A stretch of 64,000 nt of DNA from Molanna angustata (GCA_963576475.1 OY754978.1:16216218-16280217); one strand, 5' to 3'; shown: positions 47,129-59,815, counted from the stretch's first letter. The notes: generated by a model from the letters alone, not told the origin. Numbers and translations are program-made.

Positions 47129-47798
47129 AGCGACCCACATTTTCAATCAAGATCCCACGGTGGATGGGATCTTGATTGAAAATGTCAAAGAGTATGTGTA
47201 TTTGGGACACACTATGAAAATTGGTCGAGAAAACCAAACGGCCGAAATAAAGAGACGAATTGGACTAAATTAGGCAGCTTTTAGGAAATTAGCAAATATC
47301 TTCAAAAATCCCCAAATTCCCATCAACCTGAAACGGAAGGTATATGAGACCTGTGTTCTGCAAGTAGCTACTCATGGCTTGGAGACTATGACAATGACTC
47401 AGAAAAGTGCTGAAAAACTAAGAGTCACCCAAAGAGCCATGGAAAGAGCCATGTTAGGATTAAGTCTGAGAGACAGGGTGCGAAACGACACCACCAGGGA
47501 AAGAACAAACTTGGTTGATGTCGTCCACCGCATTCTTACTCTGAAGTGGAGGTGGGCGGGCCACGTGGCTAGACACCGCGAAGACCGATGGCCAAGGATA
47601 GTGTTGGCTTGGAGACCGAGAACGACAGTCAGAGGTGTTGGAAAACCGCCAATGAGATGGAGAGATGACATCAGCCGTCATGCTGGTGCCAATTGGTTGC
47701 TCAGAGCACAAGATAGAGTGGCGTGGAAGGAGATGGAGGAGGCCTTCGTCCAGGAGTGGACGGGATTGGGCTGAGAAGAGAGAAGAGAGAGAGCGACC
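47129..47798 (+). mobile_element. 5'-truncated RTE-like LINE with snap-back 5' end
   Basis: A candidate 7-bp TSD AGCGACC lies at 47129-47135 and 47792-47798. The coding part reads VDGILIENVKEYVYLGH, ENQTAEIKRRIGLN, a stop, AAFRKLANIF, LKRKVYETCVLQVATHGLET, then an open frame 47379-47774 with RVTQRAMERAMLGLSLRDRV, LKWRWAGHVARHREDRWPR and KPPMRWRDDISRHAGANW. This is the standard tail of a common insect RTE-like LINE. The 3' end is an AGAGAG-rich run. The first 49 bp (47137-47185) are a 21-bp perfect inverted repeat with a 7-nt loop. The RT active site is absent. Confidence 0.88.
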
Positions 47799-47799
47799 G

Positions 47800-49200
47800 T
47801 ATTGGCACAATTAACTATTTATATATTTATATTACGTAAGGTAAGTAGTAAGTATATTGAATATAGATCTACTTTCCAAATTTTCTTAACTATATTCAGC
47901 GTAATTTTTAAAATAATTCAAGTTGAGATGAAATAAAATAATAAAATATTTATGCAACTAGGAATCATAATTTATATGATTTTAAAATTCTTGGCGAATT
48001 AGGTAGTTGGCTTTCTTTTGTTTGAAACAAAACAGTCTTGTATTTCAATGAAAATAAATAATGTTGTAAATCAATAAACAATGATTACTGCTTAGGCAAA
48101 TATAAGTAGGTACCTACATACATGTAGGTTTTTGGTAAACGAGTCATCAATCACTTTGAAATAATGGACCTATTCTAAAATGAATTTCTACCGAGTCACC
48201 ACCCAATAATGTTCATAAAATAATTGAAAATGTGAACCTAAATTAAGTTTATTCTTAAGAAACCACTTAAAAAATACATTAACTCAGTTATCGGAAAAAA
48301 TACTTGTTAACATAAAATACAATAGAATTTCAATGTTGTTTTCAGTCTTTAAAATGGAACTACTTGATTAAGTAGGTAAAACACAAGCATGATGACTGGA
48401 TAATTTATTTCGGTTTCAAGCAATAGATAATGTTATGAACCACTTGTATTACTTCATTTTCCAAAAATGTAAAGTTCAAATTACATTATTTTTTAGATAT
48501 ATATTTCTTTAGAATAGGTTGGTTGCTTGGTATGTGACATTTATGTGTGAGAGACATAATATATGGGATTTTTTTACGCTCAACCATTAACAATTGTAGA
48601 TTTCTGATTATTCTATAGAATTTTGTAATATTAACAATATTCTACAACAATTGTACATTTTTTTTCCGGTATTATTAGTATTGTTTCTTAGTTGGCAAAT
48701 GAAATTTAAATAATTAAGATATCTCTGGCGATGAAACAAAAGTTTAGATTATTTCGGGCTTCATGGTTCGAAACTAAGACCTTGAATTTTAGAATATGTC
48801 TCGGATTCAATTTTCAGTACAATTATGGAAGCGTTTCTTCAAACCGTAGCTTAGTTTGCATTCATGATTTGTGATTGAACAAAAACTTAATGATTTAAAT
48901 TTATTGAATCACAATTACTTAGTTAAATCAACGCGAAAGCTAATGGATATATCAAAGAATCATCTTTTTTATCACTTCTAGTTTCAAGAACTACCGTTCC
49001 TTTCCTTAGGCAAACAAAAAAATAGAGTGAGTTTTAACCCATCTGAGAGGAAAAGTAAATTTGAATTTAAATAATTTTAAATTCTAGTAGTACCTACTTT
49101 AAAAAAAACAGATAATTGGAAATCAACAGAGATAATTTATGATTATATTTTTTTTTCGCAATCTTTACCTGAGATTTTTTAAATTTAAATTTGAATGTAG
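47800..49200. other. Spacer with a faint family B fragment
   Basis: 48187-48290 contains CTACCGAGTCACCACCCAAT and an AT-rich body resembling family B. Otherwise AT-rich with nothing recognised. Confidence 0.4.
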
Positions 49201-49203
49201 ATA

Positions 49204-49557
49204 ATCGAATATTTTTTTTATTGTTGCATATGCGCAATGTATGGCGTTACAACCAAAATAAATAAAAATAATAAGAATGTTGTTCATAATTTCACACATA
49301 GATGCCTGTAGTAAAAATTCCTTATTTTCAAGCGAAAAGAATTTCAGTATTACAATATATAGAACTTTCAAAATTAAATTGATAGGGATCTCATTAAAAA
49401 GGCATAGTTGGTGAACGTTGCGCAAGCGCATAAAGTGATCACGTAAACCAGCCGATGACAGGTCGTAAGCCCTGAAGGTGCCTTGATTTCCCGGTTCTCG
49501 TACAGTAAATATTCCAACTTCGTCTCTATTGAGATAATTAAAAATCTCTTGAATGTA
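49204..49557 (+). repeat. Dispersed repeat family C, copy 2 (left TIR plus core)
   Basis: The left part CGAATATT...TGCATATGCGCAA (49206-49237) is the reverse complement of the end module seen at 270-310, so the element has terminal inverted repeats. The core from GGTGAACGTTGCGCAAGCGC to TCTATTGAGATAATTAAAAA is shared with copies 1, 3 and 4. The right TIR is missing here. Confidence 0.75.
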
Positions 49558-49559
49558 GA

Positions 49560-50080
49560 TATTTAATTAAATTTAAATACCCTTAAACAGTGATAGCTGG
49601 TAGGTAAACATATAATTTAACTGCACAAATTTAAACCTGGTTTCGTTCTTTAATATAAATATGTACATAGCTGATTCTTTAAAATGGTCATTAAAATTAT
49701 TTGTTCCGGAAAATTCAAGAAAATACACAGTAGGAATAATGAATCAATGAGGATTCTGCTATTATTATGTCCATTGTACCATTTATTGTATCTTCATAAT
49801 CATTATATTTATTTCATGCTATTTATCTTTCTTCTTTTCCGAGCTTTTATCAATTTCATAAATGGCACAACTTAAGTAGGTATAATAAGTTTCACATCCA
49901 AATTAAACATTTTTATTATTAAAAACACAAATATAAAATAAGTGACAAAACTTTATTTATACAAAAAATAAATGACATTTTCGAACTTTATTTTGATCAT
50001 AACAAATTTTTACGTAAAAATAAATCAAATAAAAAAAAATATAAACCTACATAAGTAAAATGTATATAACTTTTGAAACC
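49560..50080. other. Spacer, nothing recognised
   Basis: AT-rich; no supported feature. Confidence 0.5.
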
Positions 50081-50084
50081 TTTT

Positions 50085-50267
50085 TTAAATGAATATGTCC
50101 TTGTAAAAAAAGTACATATACAACATCTTCATACTTTCCCTAAAATAAGCATAAATACTTGTGCTATAGGTGAACGAAATCGGTCTATGCTGGATTCGAA
50201 TTTGCGACCACTGGATTATTAGCCCAGCACGCTAACCGCTCTGCCACCGACCCATCGATGCTCTTGC
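50085..50267 (-). repeat. tRNA-derived SINE, copy 3
   Basis: Full-length minus-strand copy with GGCAGAGCGGTTAGCGTGC, anticodon-position loop CTAATAA (Ile-AAT-like) and damaged B box AAATTCGAATCC. The body and the ACAAGGACATATTC tail match copy 2. Confidence 0.9.
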
Positions 50268-50290
50268 CATCGACCCATCTATAGGTATAT

Positions 50291-50610
<320 letters not shown>

Positions 50611-51235
50611 AATATAAGATAAAGGAGAGAAGAGAAACTAAGACGACAGGGCAGAGGGATATTTGGATATATTGTTATGTAACTCTTTTTATAATGATTT
50701 AAAAAATAAATAAATACCTAAATGTAGATTAATATTAGCTGATTATGATCGAGTACTCTAGAGCTACTCATGACTCATTTTTTATACATTCTTATATTTT
50801 CTTAAGCATAAAGTATTTAAAACAGTAATAAATAGATATATAAATCAATTAATTTTTTTTTAGTAAGGCAGTAATCAATTAATTATAACCTCAAAGATTT
50901 TAAAGTCTGAATTTGATCTTAATTAACTTCGTGAGTAGCCCTGCTGATTTATATATTTTTTTTAAGATTACGACAAGATTAGAATGCATTATGATCGTGT
51001 CATGAGTAGCTCTAATGGTTTGTTGGTGGTAGGAAGGGAACATGGAAGTTAAATATTATAAGGGACAAGGATATGAACAAGACTATTATTATTATTCGTA
51101 CTCGTCAAAATGTAAATAACGACATTATGTTTAAAAAGACTGATTTCTTCTGAGCCTCTTTGTACTGTGATGAAATAAGGTCAATTATTTATATCAGTAT
51201 CAGGGAAACGGCGTGATGGTATATACGTTAAATAA
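50611..51235. other. Spacer, nothing recognised
   Basis: AT-rich; no supported feature. Confidence 0.5.
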
Positions 51236-51237
51236 AA

Positions 51238-51430
51238 TTCATTCGTACTGTCACAATATATACCATAATGTGGTGTAACCAGCAGCATGTGCGCGTATGT
51301 GTATCATCTGATAAGGAAACAAGACATATTCGCGTTTCCCACACATCAATCTCGTCATACCTATAAAGGCACTATATTCAGAATGTGCGATGAATGTTAT
51401 TTTAGATGTTGTATTTTCGATTAGGTGGTC
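51238..51430 (+). repeat. Dispersed repeat family A, copy 3 (partial, diverged)
   Basis: ATAATGTGGTGTAACCAGCA, CACACATCAATCTCGTCATA and AAAGGCACTATATTCAGAAT follow in the same order as in copy 2. The 3' third is missing. Confidence 0.7.
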
Positions 51431-51550
51431 AGAGAAATGCCGACCACAGGGAAGGCCATCAAAGTGATGGAGGGAGAGCTGGACATAGGAGTCTCAGGAC
51501 CTGTAGAAACAGATCGTAGATCTACCAAAAGAGGAAGAAGAAAAAGTTTT
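51430..51550 (+). pseudogene. RTE-like LINE 3' tail scrap
   Basis: One frame reads GRPSK, a stop, WRESWT, then DLPKEEEEK. This parallels GRPPKKWKDSWT at 41.3 kb and the scrap at 38.99 kb. Confidence 0.6.
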
Positions 51551-51621
51551 ATTTAGGAAACCCGACAACAATTATTGAAAATAAGTTTTTTTTTCATAAT
51601 TAACATTACTTAGTCGGTGTG

Positions 51622-51815
51622 TTATCATCATCATCCTCAGCGTCGCAACCCTCGATGGGTCCTAGCTGCCTCCAACAAACATCTCCATACTGCTCTATCG
51701 TTGGCTGCCAACTTCACATTAATGTATGTACATCATCCTCAGCGTTACAACCCTTGAAAGGTCCTAGCTGCCTCCAAGAATATTCTCCATTCTGCTCTTT
51801 ATTTGTCGACATCGC
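51622..51815. repeat. Direct duplication, about 104-bp spacing
   Basis: CATCCTCAGCGTCGCAACCC...GGTCCTAGCTGCCTCCAA at 51631-51686 recurs at 51731-51790 with a few changes. It resembles a LINE 3' UTR block common in insects. Non-coding. Confidence 0.65.
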
Positions 51816-53100
51816 CGTCCAATCATCGTAGTTTAGGTCACTCTACACTTCTTCTGTCGGTTGGATCATTAGATAACAACCTTTTTGGGAGTTCCAGATC
51901 ATCCACACGGTGTTAATATCCCAACCAGCTTAGTGTGTTAATCTTAATGAACCGGTGTGTTACTCAACAACAAAAAAATATAAATTTAACTTGGAAAAAT
52001 CTTGGTTTTTACTGAAAGAATAATTAAATAATAATAAAACAATGCAACAATGCGTTGCTGACACGAAAGAAGAATTAAATAATTTTCTTCAAATACGAAA
52101 TCCAAGGTTAATGTTTCAAAATAATGTTAGCAGTTTGTGTATGTAACACGGAAAAAGCCGAAATTCAAATAGATTGCGAGGAAAAGTGTAGGTATAGGTT
52201 CTAGCGTCTTATATTCTGTGGATCTAGGGTAGTATTAAAACGTTAAGCACGTTCCACATGTTTGAACAAAGACATTGAGTGATGTTATCTTTGCTGCCTA
52301 ACAGGCACAGTTGACCACCCGGGGATTCCATAGATGGTCGTGGGTCGGAATGCTAATGGACTGGCTGCCTCATTCAAACATCCTTCAAACTGATACTTGT
52401 ACATTATTTCTAAATTATCTTATTCCACACATTGAGGGTAGCAATCTTTTCTTCGGAGGCCCGTCTTTTCAGAGTTTTGTAGGTTATGTTATTTCTGTGC
52501 GCAATCTACGCAACATGTGCCTCGGACGAATCTAAATCACTTTTTTATTAAGACGATTTGTTTCTCAGTAGCTGCGTAGATTAATGGTTAATCTCTGGAT
52601 AATGTTATTATTGCGGAATCTTGGGAAAATATCTACCGACTATTAAATATTTATCTACTCTTATTTGGTTTGATGGAAAATAATAGAAACCAACGTATTT
52701 TTATCTCATAACTGGATTTCACAATGCATACAGACGGTACGTTATACTTATGTTAAGCAAATCGTGTTATGCATATCATGTTATGTACATATATCGACAG
52801 TAATTTTATCCTTATAAATATACATTTTTATTGGCATTTCAGTTGTATTGATAACTCGTATAGCGATCTGATACAATATAAAAAGTAAATGGTATTATAT
52901 AAGTTTTATTTTACTTATCTTAATAATAAACCGAAAAAGTTTGTATCTTTATTTTCCCTTAAGTAGTAAAGTAATTTGTCTTTTGAGGTTTTGAGAACCA
53001 AACATTAATAATAGTTTACAAAGCGAGGTAGCATAAAAATAATCATTTATTAAAGTTGCCTGAAGCAAAAACAATAGACTCATATACCTAAAAAATATAG
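51816..53100. other. Unassigned sequence
   Basis: 52265-52540 is less AT-rich and has a 74-codon plus frame (52311-52535) with no recognisable domain. The remainder is AT-rich spacer. Confidence 0.35.
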
Positions 53101-53103
53101 TTT

Positions 53104-53242
53104 TTATGAATATGTCCATGTTTAACAAGTACATATACATCTTCCTACATTCCATACATTAAGCGTGAATGCTTGTGTTATTGGTGAACGAAATCGGTCG
53201 AGGCAAGATTCGAACTAGCGACCACTGGATTACTAACACATT
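53104..53242 (-). repeat. tRNA-derived SINE, copy 4 (5'-truncated)
   Basis: The tail, body and B box (TAGTTCGAATCT) are present. The copy stops within the anticodon stem (CACTGGATTACTAAC), so it lacks the A box. Confidence 0.85.
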
Positions 53243-54030
53243 CCGTTGTATTTAATTACCAAGACTGTTGTATTTAGGTACCAAGATAAGTAATAATCGA
53301 GAATTATAATTTTTAATTAATCTTAATTAACATAAAGGGAATGTTTTGGGAAACTTTTTGTATTCAAACTACCGGATTAAAATTACTGTTATAGTTTTAA
53401 TCACTCGATGGAATGAATTAACTGTCATTTGGTTTACCTAAAACTAATTAAGTTGTGAACTTAATTAATTATTAGGGTACGAATTAAATTTCAATCATTG
53501 AAATAGTTCATAAGTCATAATAGTTCATAAATTATATTTACTATAGAATAATAAGTACCTTTAAACAATTGACATCAAACAAACTAATGAAGGATTTAAA
53601 AATTCAAAGCTCTTTTATGAATCTTGATATTCAAATAACAATTTTGCAATATAATGAAATATAACACATGAATCCCAATAGAATTTCGAATATAATATAA
53701 TAACACAACTTCTTGGAATTGTAACTTGATAGTAAATTATCAACTCTAAGGTTCCTGGCAATTCTGCGACTCTATTAATAAATAACGAAGGTAAAATATG
53801 TCTAAAAGGTTAACCGGAGAGGTTTAGGGTTGGCGGGTTTCAATGGTGAGAGGATTGGTTATGCGACCATGTTTTAAAAAATAAGAGTTCTTTTTCGCCA
53901 ATGTATTCCGTAGTGCGTGCGTAGATTAAAAAGTCAAATTTTATTGCGTTCTTTGGTGATACAAACAATTTTGCCCCCGACGAGTCTACGAGACTTGGTA
54001 TAAATTCATTTTATTTTCCGGTTGGCATAT
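53243..54030. other. Spacer, nothing recognised
   Basis: AT-rich; no supported feature. Confidence 0.5.
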
Positions 54031-54035
54031 TATCA

Positions 54036-54413
54036 AAACCAGAGTATGTAATAGAACGATATATGATAAAATAAAAAATGAGGACATAAGGAGAGAATGC
54101 AAGATAAAGAAGAATATTATATGTAAAATGAAAGTGAAAGCCTTGAGGTGGTTTGGACATATTGAAAGGACGAACGATGAACGACTGTCCAAAAAAATAT
54201 ACATGGGTGTAAGAGATGGAGTGGATGGCATGGCATTCACATGATCATGCATCTCAGAAAGGAATGGCATGATCATGTTAATGCTATTTTGAAAGAAGGA
54301 AACATAAAAAGTTTGAAATATCGACGAGCATGTATGAGACGATACGTGGATGTAGAAATGTGTGCAAAAATAGAGAAGTATGGCGCTCGGTTCTCTCTGC
54401 TTACCTCGTAAGG
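54036..54413 (+). pseudogene. LINE ORF2 C-terminal tail, frameshifted
   Basis: TRVCNRTIYDKIKNEDI, then KVKALRWFGHIERTNDERLS, KKIYMGVRDGVDG. After a disrupted stretch (54225-54265, where GATCATG is duplicated) another frame continues with KEWHDHVNAILKEGNIKSLK and YRRACMRRYVDVEMCAKIEK and ends TS-stop at 54410. It matches the 'LRWFGHVERM...RL.K.IY...V.G' tail shared by many insect LINEs. Probably an old 5'-truncated insertion. Confidence 0.75.
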
Positions 54414-54414
54414 G

Positions 54415-54635
54415 ACATAGCGCGATGGTATTGTATATGTATGTACCTAACGATGAAATTTATTTCATATCGAGATTTTTTAACGATAAATTTTCGATCT
54501 TTATTAACTAGACTGACAATTGATAATCATGATTATTGAACAATTAGAGAGTAAATAAATAAATAAATTGGTGTGACGATGCAGGATCGTGGGGATACAC
54601 GCCTGATTACCCCACTTTTACTGTTTCAAATTTAG
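54415..54635. other. Spacer between LINE fragments
   Basis: Includes an AAAT run at 54555-54570. Nothing else is visible. Confidence 0.45.
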
Positions 54636-54639
54636 GTGA

Positions 54640-55897
54640 AAGGAAATCCTGTCAAATTAATGAGCTTTACAGAAACTAATAAATAAATTAAATAAAATTG
54701 GAATAACGGGAAAAGTAAAAAGCTGGGTACAAAATTATTTATTTAAAAGAAAACAATATGTCAAACTCAACAATACATTAAGTGATTTCAAAAACGCAAA
54801 TTTTGGTATATCTCAAGGTACTGTACTTGGTCCACTTTTATTTATAATTTATGTGAATGATAAATTCAATTTGCCAATATCTGGTAAAATAATTTCTTAT
54901 GCTGATGACACTGCCATTATACTGAAAGATAACACCTGGAAGGAATTAATTGCCTCAGCTGAATCAGATATAAGTGTTTTAAAGTCTTGGTTCGATTGTA
55001 ATGTACTTTCATTGAATACAGATAAAACGTGTTATCCCATTTGCACTAAATGATAAATACATCCCAGATGACCTTAATATTAAAATTCATATTAACAATT
55101 CCTGATTCAACAACTCCATATCTTGTAACTCAGCGTGTATTAAATTATCAACTAAAAATAACATCCGATACCTAGGCATTATTATTGAAAGCAGTATGAA
55201 ATGGAAATTACATATAACTACTACTGTTGAACGCCTTAAAAAGGTAATTTTTATTTTTCTGAGACTAAGAAATATACTTCAAACAAACTTGCTTAAAACA
55301 ATATATTTTTCATTATTTCAATCCATCTTACAATATGGCATTATAATATGTTGGGGGGGGAGCTTTTAAAACCACTTTAGTGCCTTTTAGAAGTTTTTCA
55401 AAGAATCATTATTAAAATTATATTAAAAAAGAGATTTGATTTTCCAACTATTAATGTATTTCAAGAATTTAAAGTTTCAACTTTTGAAAATATCTACAAA
55501 AAAATCTCATTGTTCCAAATTCATAAAGATATTCTTACAAATTCAAACCAATTGTCATTTTCTATAAGCAGCAGAATAAATTCACAAGGATGTATTACCA
55601 TTCCTCTTTTACGTACAACTGCCTCACAACATTTCTATAAGTATATTTCTATAAGTATATTATATTTTTTGTTGTATTATTTTGATATTAGGTATAGTAC
55701 GTAAGAGGTACATGTTATTTTTGTATTTTTATTTATTTAATTTCAATAATTGTATGCATGTACTGTGTGCTGTCCTTGGTAAAATAAAATAAAAAAAATA
55801 AATAAAGGTACTCAGTGGTTTAATGAACTCCCTTTGAGTCTTAGACTCGAAAAAAATTATAATATATTTAAAAATAAAATTAAAAAATTGTACTGAT
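54640..55897 (+). pseudogene. CR1/Jockey-like LINE ORF2 (RT core onward), split by a nested insertion
   Basis: Frames combine to NKIGITGKVKSWVQNYLF, GISQGTVLGPLLFIIYVND, ISYADDTAIILKD (catalytic YADD kept) and NVLSLNTDKT. After a frameshift near 55030 come NNIRYLGIIIESSMKWKLH and LLKTIYFSLFQSILQYGIIC, then WGG. The G run at 55352-55360 shifts frame again, giving ITIPLLRTTASQHFYKY. The frame resumes after the insertion at 55804 with GTQWFNELPLSLRLEK and ends at TGA near 55895. The 5' end and endonuclease are missing. Several lesions make it dead. Confidence 0.85.
55646..55804 (+). mobile_element. LINE 3' end nested in the CR1/Jockey-like LINE
   Basis: This block (TTGTTGTATTATTTTGATAT to TCCTTGGTAAAATAAAATA plus tail) is nearly identical to the insertion at 21.6 kb. 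Comparison with 26940-26950, where TATAAGTATAAAGGTACT is continuous, defines it as an insertion. A TTTCTATAAGTATA duplication lies at its left edge. Confidence 0.85.
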
Positions 55898-55996
55898 TTA
55901 TTTATTTATTGTTATTTATTCTTGTTTTGTGTAGCTTCATATTTTTTAGTAGATGTACAATGTTTTGGCAAATGTATCAATATTAAATAGATACTC

Positions 55997-56035
55997 CCCT
56001 CTTTTAAAACGAGATTTGATCTCAATTAAAGAGGG
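55997..56035 (+). other. Hairpin in the LINE 3' UTR
   Basis: CCCTCTTTTAA (55997-56007) pairs with TTAAAGAGGG (56026-56035), and GAGAT/ATCTC pair inside. It may be the 3' structure recognised by the LINE RT. Confidence 0.5.
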
Positions 56036-56039
56036 TTAT

Positions 56040-56860
56040 TATGAATTATATGATGGAAATTGTATACCTTTTTAAATTAAGATTTATATGTGAACCTTGT
56101 ATTTTTTTTTTGTTAATAAATTAAAAAAGTAAACTTCATAGATAGTGTTCATAATTTGTCTACCTAGATATATTTTTAATGGTGAGATTCAGATTTTTAA
56201 AGTAAATGTGTAAAATATTTTAAGAAAACTGGTACTTTGAAAACAATTATTAACAAGGGGAAGAACATCGCATACAATATACCTACATCAGATCTTCTTT
56301 GGTAGAGTTTGATTACATGCTTCCTATATGTTTCTAGAATGTTTATCTAAACTATCTCATCTTGCCATCTTTACAATATTCCACGAAGATATGTTATAAC
56401 GTATATTTTACTTTATAGCTGATTGCCATGCATTGAAAATTAACTGCGAAGATAAAAATTAAGATAATGTTTATTTCATTTGATAAACTTTGCAGACGGA
56501 ACTATTAAGAAGATAAAGGTTTTCCTGTTACATGTCTTAGTCTACTAATTGATTAGATCAACATCATCAAGTGCCTATCGTATGTTCCTATTTATTTGAT
56601 CCTCATTTAAATGTCGATACTTGAAATAAAATATTAAATGAAACCATTTAATTTATAACAGTTAATTTTGTCTGCACTCTGATTTTTTTTAATTTACCAC
56701 TATTTTATTTATCAGCCTGTTATTGTCAATGCAGAAATAGAAGCTTGTTAAAAGAAAATAATTTCGTTTCAAAAACAAAACACATTCATGCATTGAGAAA
56801 AATATTTTTACTGAAGAACCAAATTGTATTTGGAAACTGAATATTATATCAGTTGAACAG
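56040..56860. other. Spacer, nothing recognised
   Basis: AT-rich 3' flank of the LINE; no supported gene. Confidence 0.5.
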
Positions 56861-56861
56861 T

Positions 56862-56957
56862 CATCGGTTGGATTTCGTGATCACTTTGAGCGCTTGCGCA
56901 ACGTTCACCAATTATGCCTTTTATTGAGTTCCCTGTAAGGTCTGTAGGTGTCTTGAT
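56862..56957 (-). repeat. Dispersed repeat family C, copy 3 (core fragment)
   Basis: GCGCTTGCGCAACGTTCACC and ATTATGCCTTTTATTGAGTT match the reverse of the 49.4-kb core. Confidence 0.75.
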
Positions 56958-56959
56958 AT

Positions 56960-57860
56960 ATTAATTTATTTATACATACATGTTTCTGTACATAATATAA
57001 ACAAATATACTGTACACTGGCGGGCTTATTGCCATTAGGCAATTTCTTCTATCCAACCAGATTACAAAGTATGACAAAATTGTGTATGTACAACAAAAAA
57101 AGAATAAAAGTAAAAGAAAATATATAACATTCCAATTTCGTCTATATAGGAAATACGCAAACAAAATTTTGTTTACATAAATATATTTTTTTTTCTCGAA
57201 TTTTGTTGTTTTTTCTCAGATTTTATTAAAGGGAAATTCTTCAAAATGTGCCATAAAGTTTAATTTGAAAATAGAAATAGTATAAAGAAGCAAAATTATA
57301 CCTTTTATAAAAGGCTTATTAAATTGAGAGTGCCAAGGTCATATTTAAATAAGCTATATTGATTTAAAATGCAAAATAAAAAAAATGTAGCGTATAGAAG
57401 AAAAACGTCTGTTGTTAAATTATTTCTACAAGTAACACGTCAAGAAACTGTTTAATAAGACCAATTTAATAGCACTTAAGGAAGACGGAGTTTGAAAGAA
57501 TATTGTACGTAAGTGTTGTAGTAACCCCGTCTCAGAATAAGGGAAATGTACGTACGTAAGTATTGTAGCCGTGCCATTTTCCAGGTAGGAATTTTCTTCA
57601 ATAATGGTAGCGTTCATGGTTCAACAATTCCACACGCAGTAGTTGTGGAATTTCTTTACCGAGAATTGACCCGTAAATAACTAGACGAGGTGGTACAACA
57701 ATACCTTTCACGAATACATCGCCTGTAGGTTCTCATTTTCCATGCATTGTTCGCCGAAAAAAAAGACGAAATTCGCGTGACATTCCCCGACAAATCCGAA
57801 CACGGAGAGGAAGAAATCAAGATTTTCAATTCGGTCGCAAATTGAAATCGAAATTTGTTT
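56960..57860. other. Spacer, partly less AT-rich
   Basis: 57500-57830 has an imperfect direct duplication (GTACGTAAGT...TGTAG at 57508 and 57549) and no recognisable gene. Confidence 0.4.
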
Positions 57861-57865
57861 AATTA

Positions 57866-58040
57866 TATACTTAAGTGGATTTAAATCCAGCATATTGTTT
57901 AATATCTTCCTTCCATCCAAATTGTGGTCGCCCCCCCACACCTCTTTTATTGTACGAGGTCTCCAAATCAGTAGGTACTCTCTTTATCCACTTATCGTCC
58001 GAGCTTTGGCTACGAGTCCTGCCCGTTTCCATTTTAAAGT
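57866..58040 (-). pseudogene. RTE-like LINE C-terminal fragment
   Basis: The minus strand reads LKWKRAG, then (other frame) DDKWIKRVPTDLETS, KRGVGGRPQFGWKEDIKQYA. This corresponds to 'LKWKWAGHVAR..D.W...V...P...R.VGRP..RW.DDI...AG', the same region as 47.53-47.68 kb. Short and frameshifted. Confidence 0.7.
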
Positions 58041-58044
58041 TAGG

Positions 58045-58605
58045 ACACGCTGGAGATTATTTTAGCAACTCTTCGCTTATAAATATATTTTAAAAATGTT
58101 ATGAATTAATAATATGTAAGATTATGAAGTAGGAACGATAGATATTATGATTATAGGATATATTCATCTTAAACATTTTTTCATGATAATATTTGACAAT
58201 TACCATCAAAATATATTTATTTGTATTAAAAAGATTGTCATACAAAAATATTGTTAAAATACTTGTTAATGTGTGAAAGTATATTTTTTTGTATTGTAGG
58301 TACATACTTCTATGATTATTTAATATTAATAATAAAAAAAGTTAAAGATATAAATAAAAAAAAAAATTATAAACACTTCCTTGCACCCTGCGCAAGTGCC
58401 ATACGGCAATAAACTCGCCAATTTATTGTTCTTATATCAATTGTGGACAAACGTAAATGGGCAATCCTTTTTTCATTTAATTGTGTATTTTTTATGTTTA
58501 TTTTATAAGACTATATAGTATATTTATGTCCCTTGAATAAAAAATAAAAAAATAAAAAAATAATTAATAAATAAGTACATCAGTACCTAAATAAGTAAAT
58601 AAATA
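58045..58605. other. Spacer, nothing recognised
   Basis: AT-rich; ends in A-rich runs before the microsatellite. Confidence 0.5.
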
Positions 58606-58609
58606 AGGA

Positions 58610-58841
<232 letters not shown>

Positions 58842-59268
58842 TTTTTTTCTACATGTAAGCCAGAACACAATCGTTTATCAAAATATGGCATTTAGAATTG
58901 AATCCAATTATCATTAATTTTATATTATGGAAAGTGAGTATTCTATTGTAGGTATGTATGAAGTGTTTTGATATATTTCAACATCTACATAATAATATTA
59001 ATATGTGAAGCGAAAAGTTTTGATCCCTTTTTAAGCAAACTGCGCGCACGGAGGTACATGATATTTGGCATAGTTAAAGTTCATATGGAGAAAGGGGCAG
59101 TAAACTTATTATTACATATGTTTTACAAATACATAAATTAAAATAAATAGAATATTTTACGTCTAACTATAAATTGTCCTCTTTCATACTGTCAACGTCA
59201 AACACATAATCTACTGTGAATAGGTACTTAAAAAATAATAATACGTAATGTGTGAAAAGATAACTTTA
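58842..59268. other. Spacer, nothing recognised
   Basis: AT-rich; no supported feature. Confidence 0.5.
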
Positions 59269-59271
59269 CAC

Positions 59272-59815
59272 ACCTTTTTTATTGCAGATTATCAACCAGT
59301 ATCATGCTGAGATTGTATTCTGAAAGTTTCATCATAATGTATCTGTGTTTGTTTGCTATGTGCTGTGTGCTGCGTGCTATGTGCTGTGTGCTATGTACAG
59401 CGTGTTTAATTTACTTTATCGATTTTAGAATAAAGTAATCATTCGATTCTTTTTCAATTTTTTTGTAAATTTGTATATCTGATACTCACTTATACCTCAT
59501 TAGATTTTGAAGGATATCTGAATAGTTCATCTACATTTTTTTTTAATATAAAATGTTTCTAAGCGACCCCAATCTTAGAAAACTTAAAATTTGAAATATT
59601 CGTTTTCAAATTGGTAAAAAGGCACATCACTTTCATACAATGGCATTAAATAATTATCAAGTTTTCGTAATAAAATATTTTAATAAAAAAAATATTTAAG
59701 AAACAAATTTCATAAAAATGCTGTATATTATATTCCATACAAAATTTGAATACGGTTAAGAATGACTTGTTTGTGAGGAGTTAAGCGTTGGCCACAACCC
59801 ACTCGTTTTATCATA
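59272..59815 (-). repeat. Dispersed repeat family B, copy 3 (longest)
   Basis: Read in reverse it begins AAAACGAGTGGGTTGTGGCC (59815 side) and runs collinear with copy 1 to CAGATTATCAACCAGTATCA. It includes a variable TATGTGCTGTGTGC minisatellite at 59358-59402, which in copy 1 appears as ACATAGCACATAG. Confidence 0.8.

Noticed and set aside
47399..47810. Minus-strand frames of 90 and 116 codons
   Set aside because: Antisense shadows of the plus-strand LINE tail.
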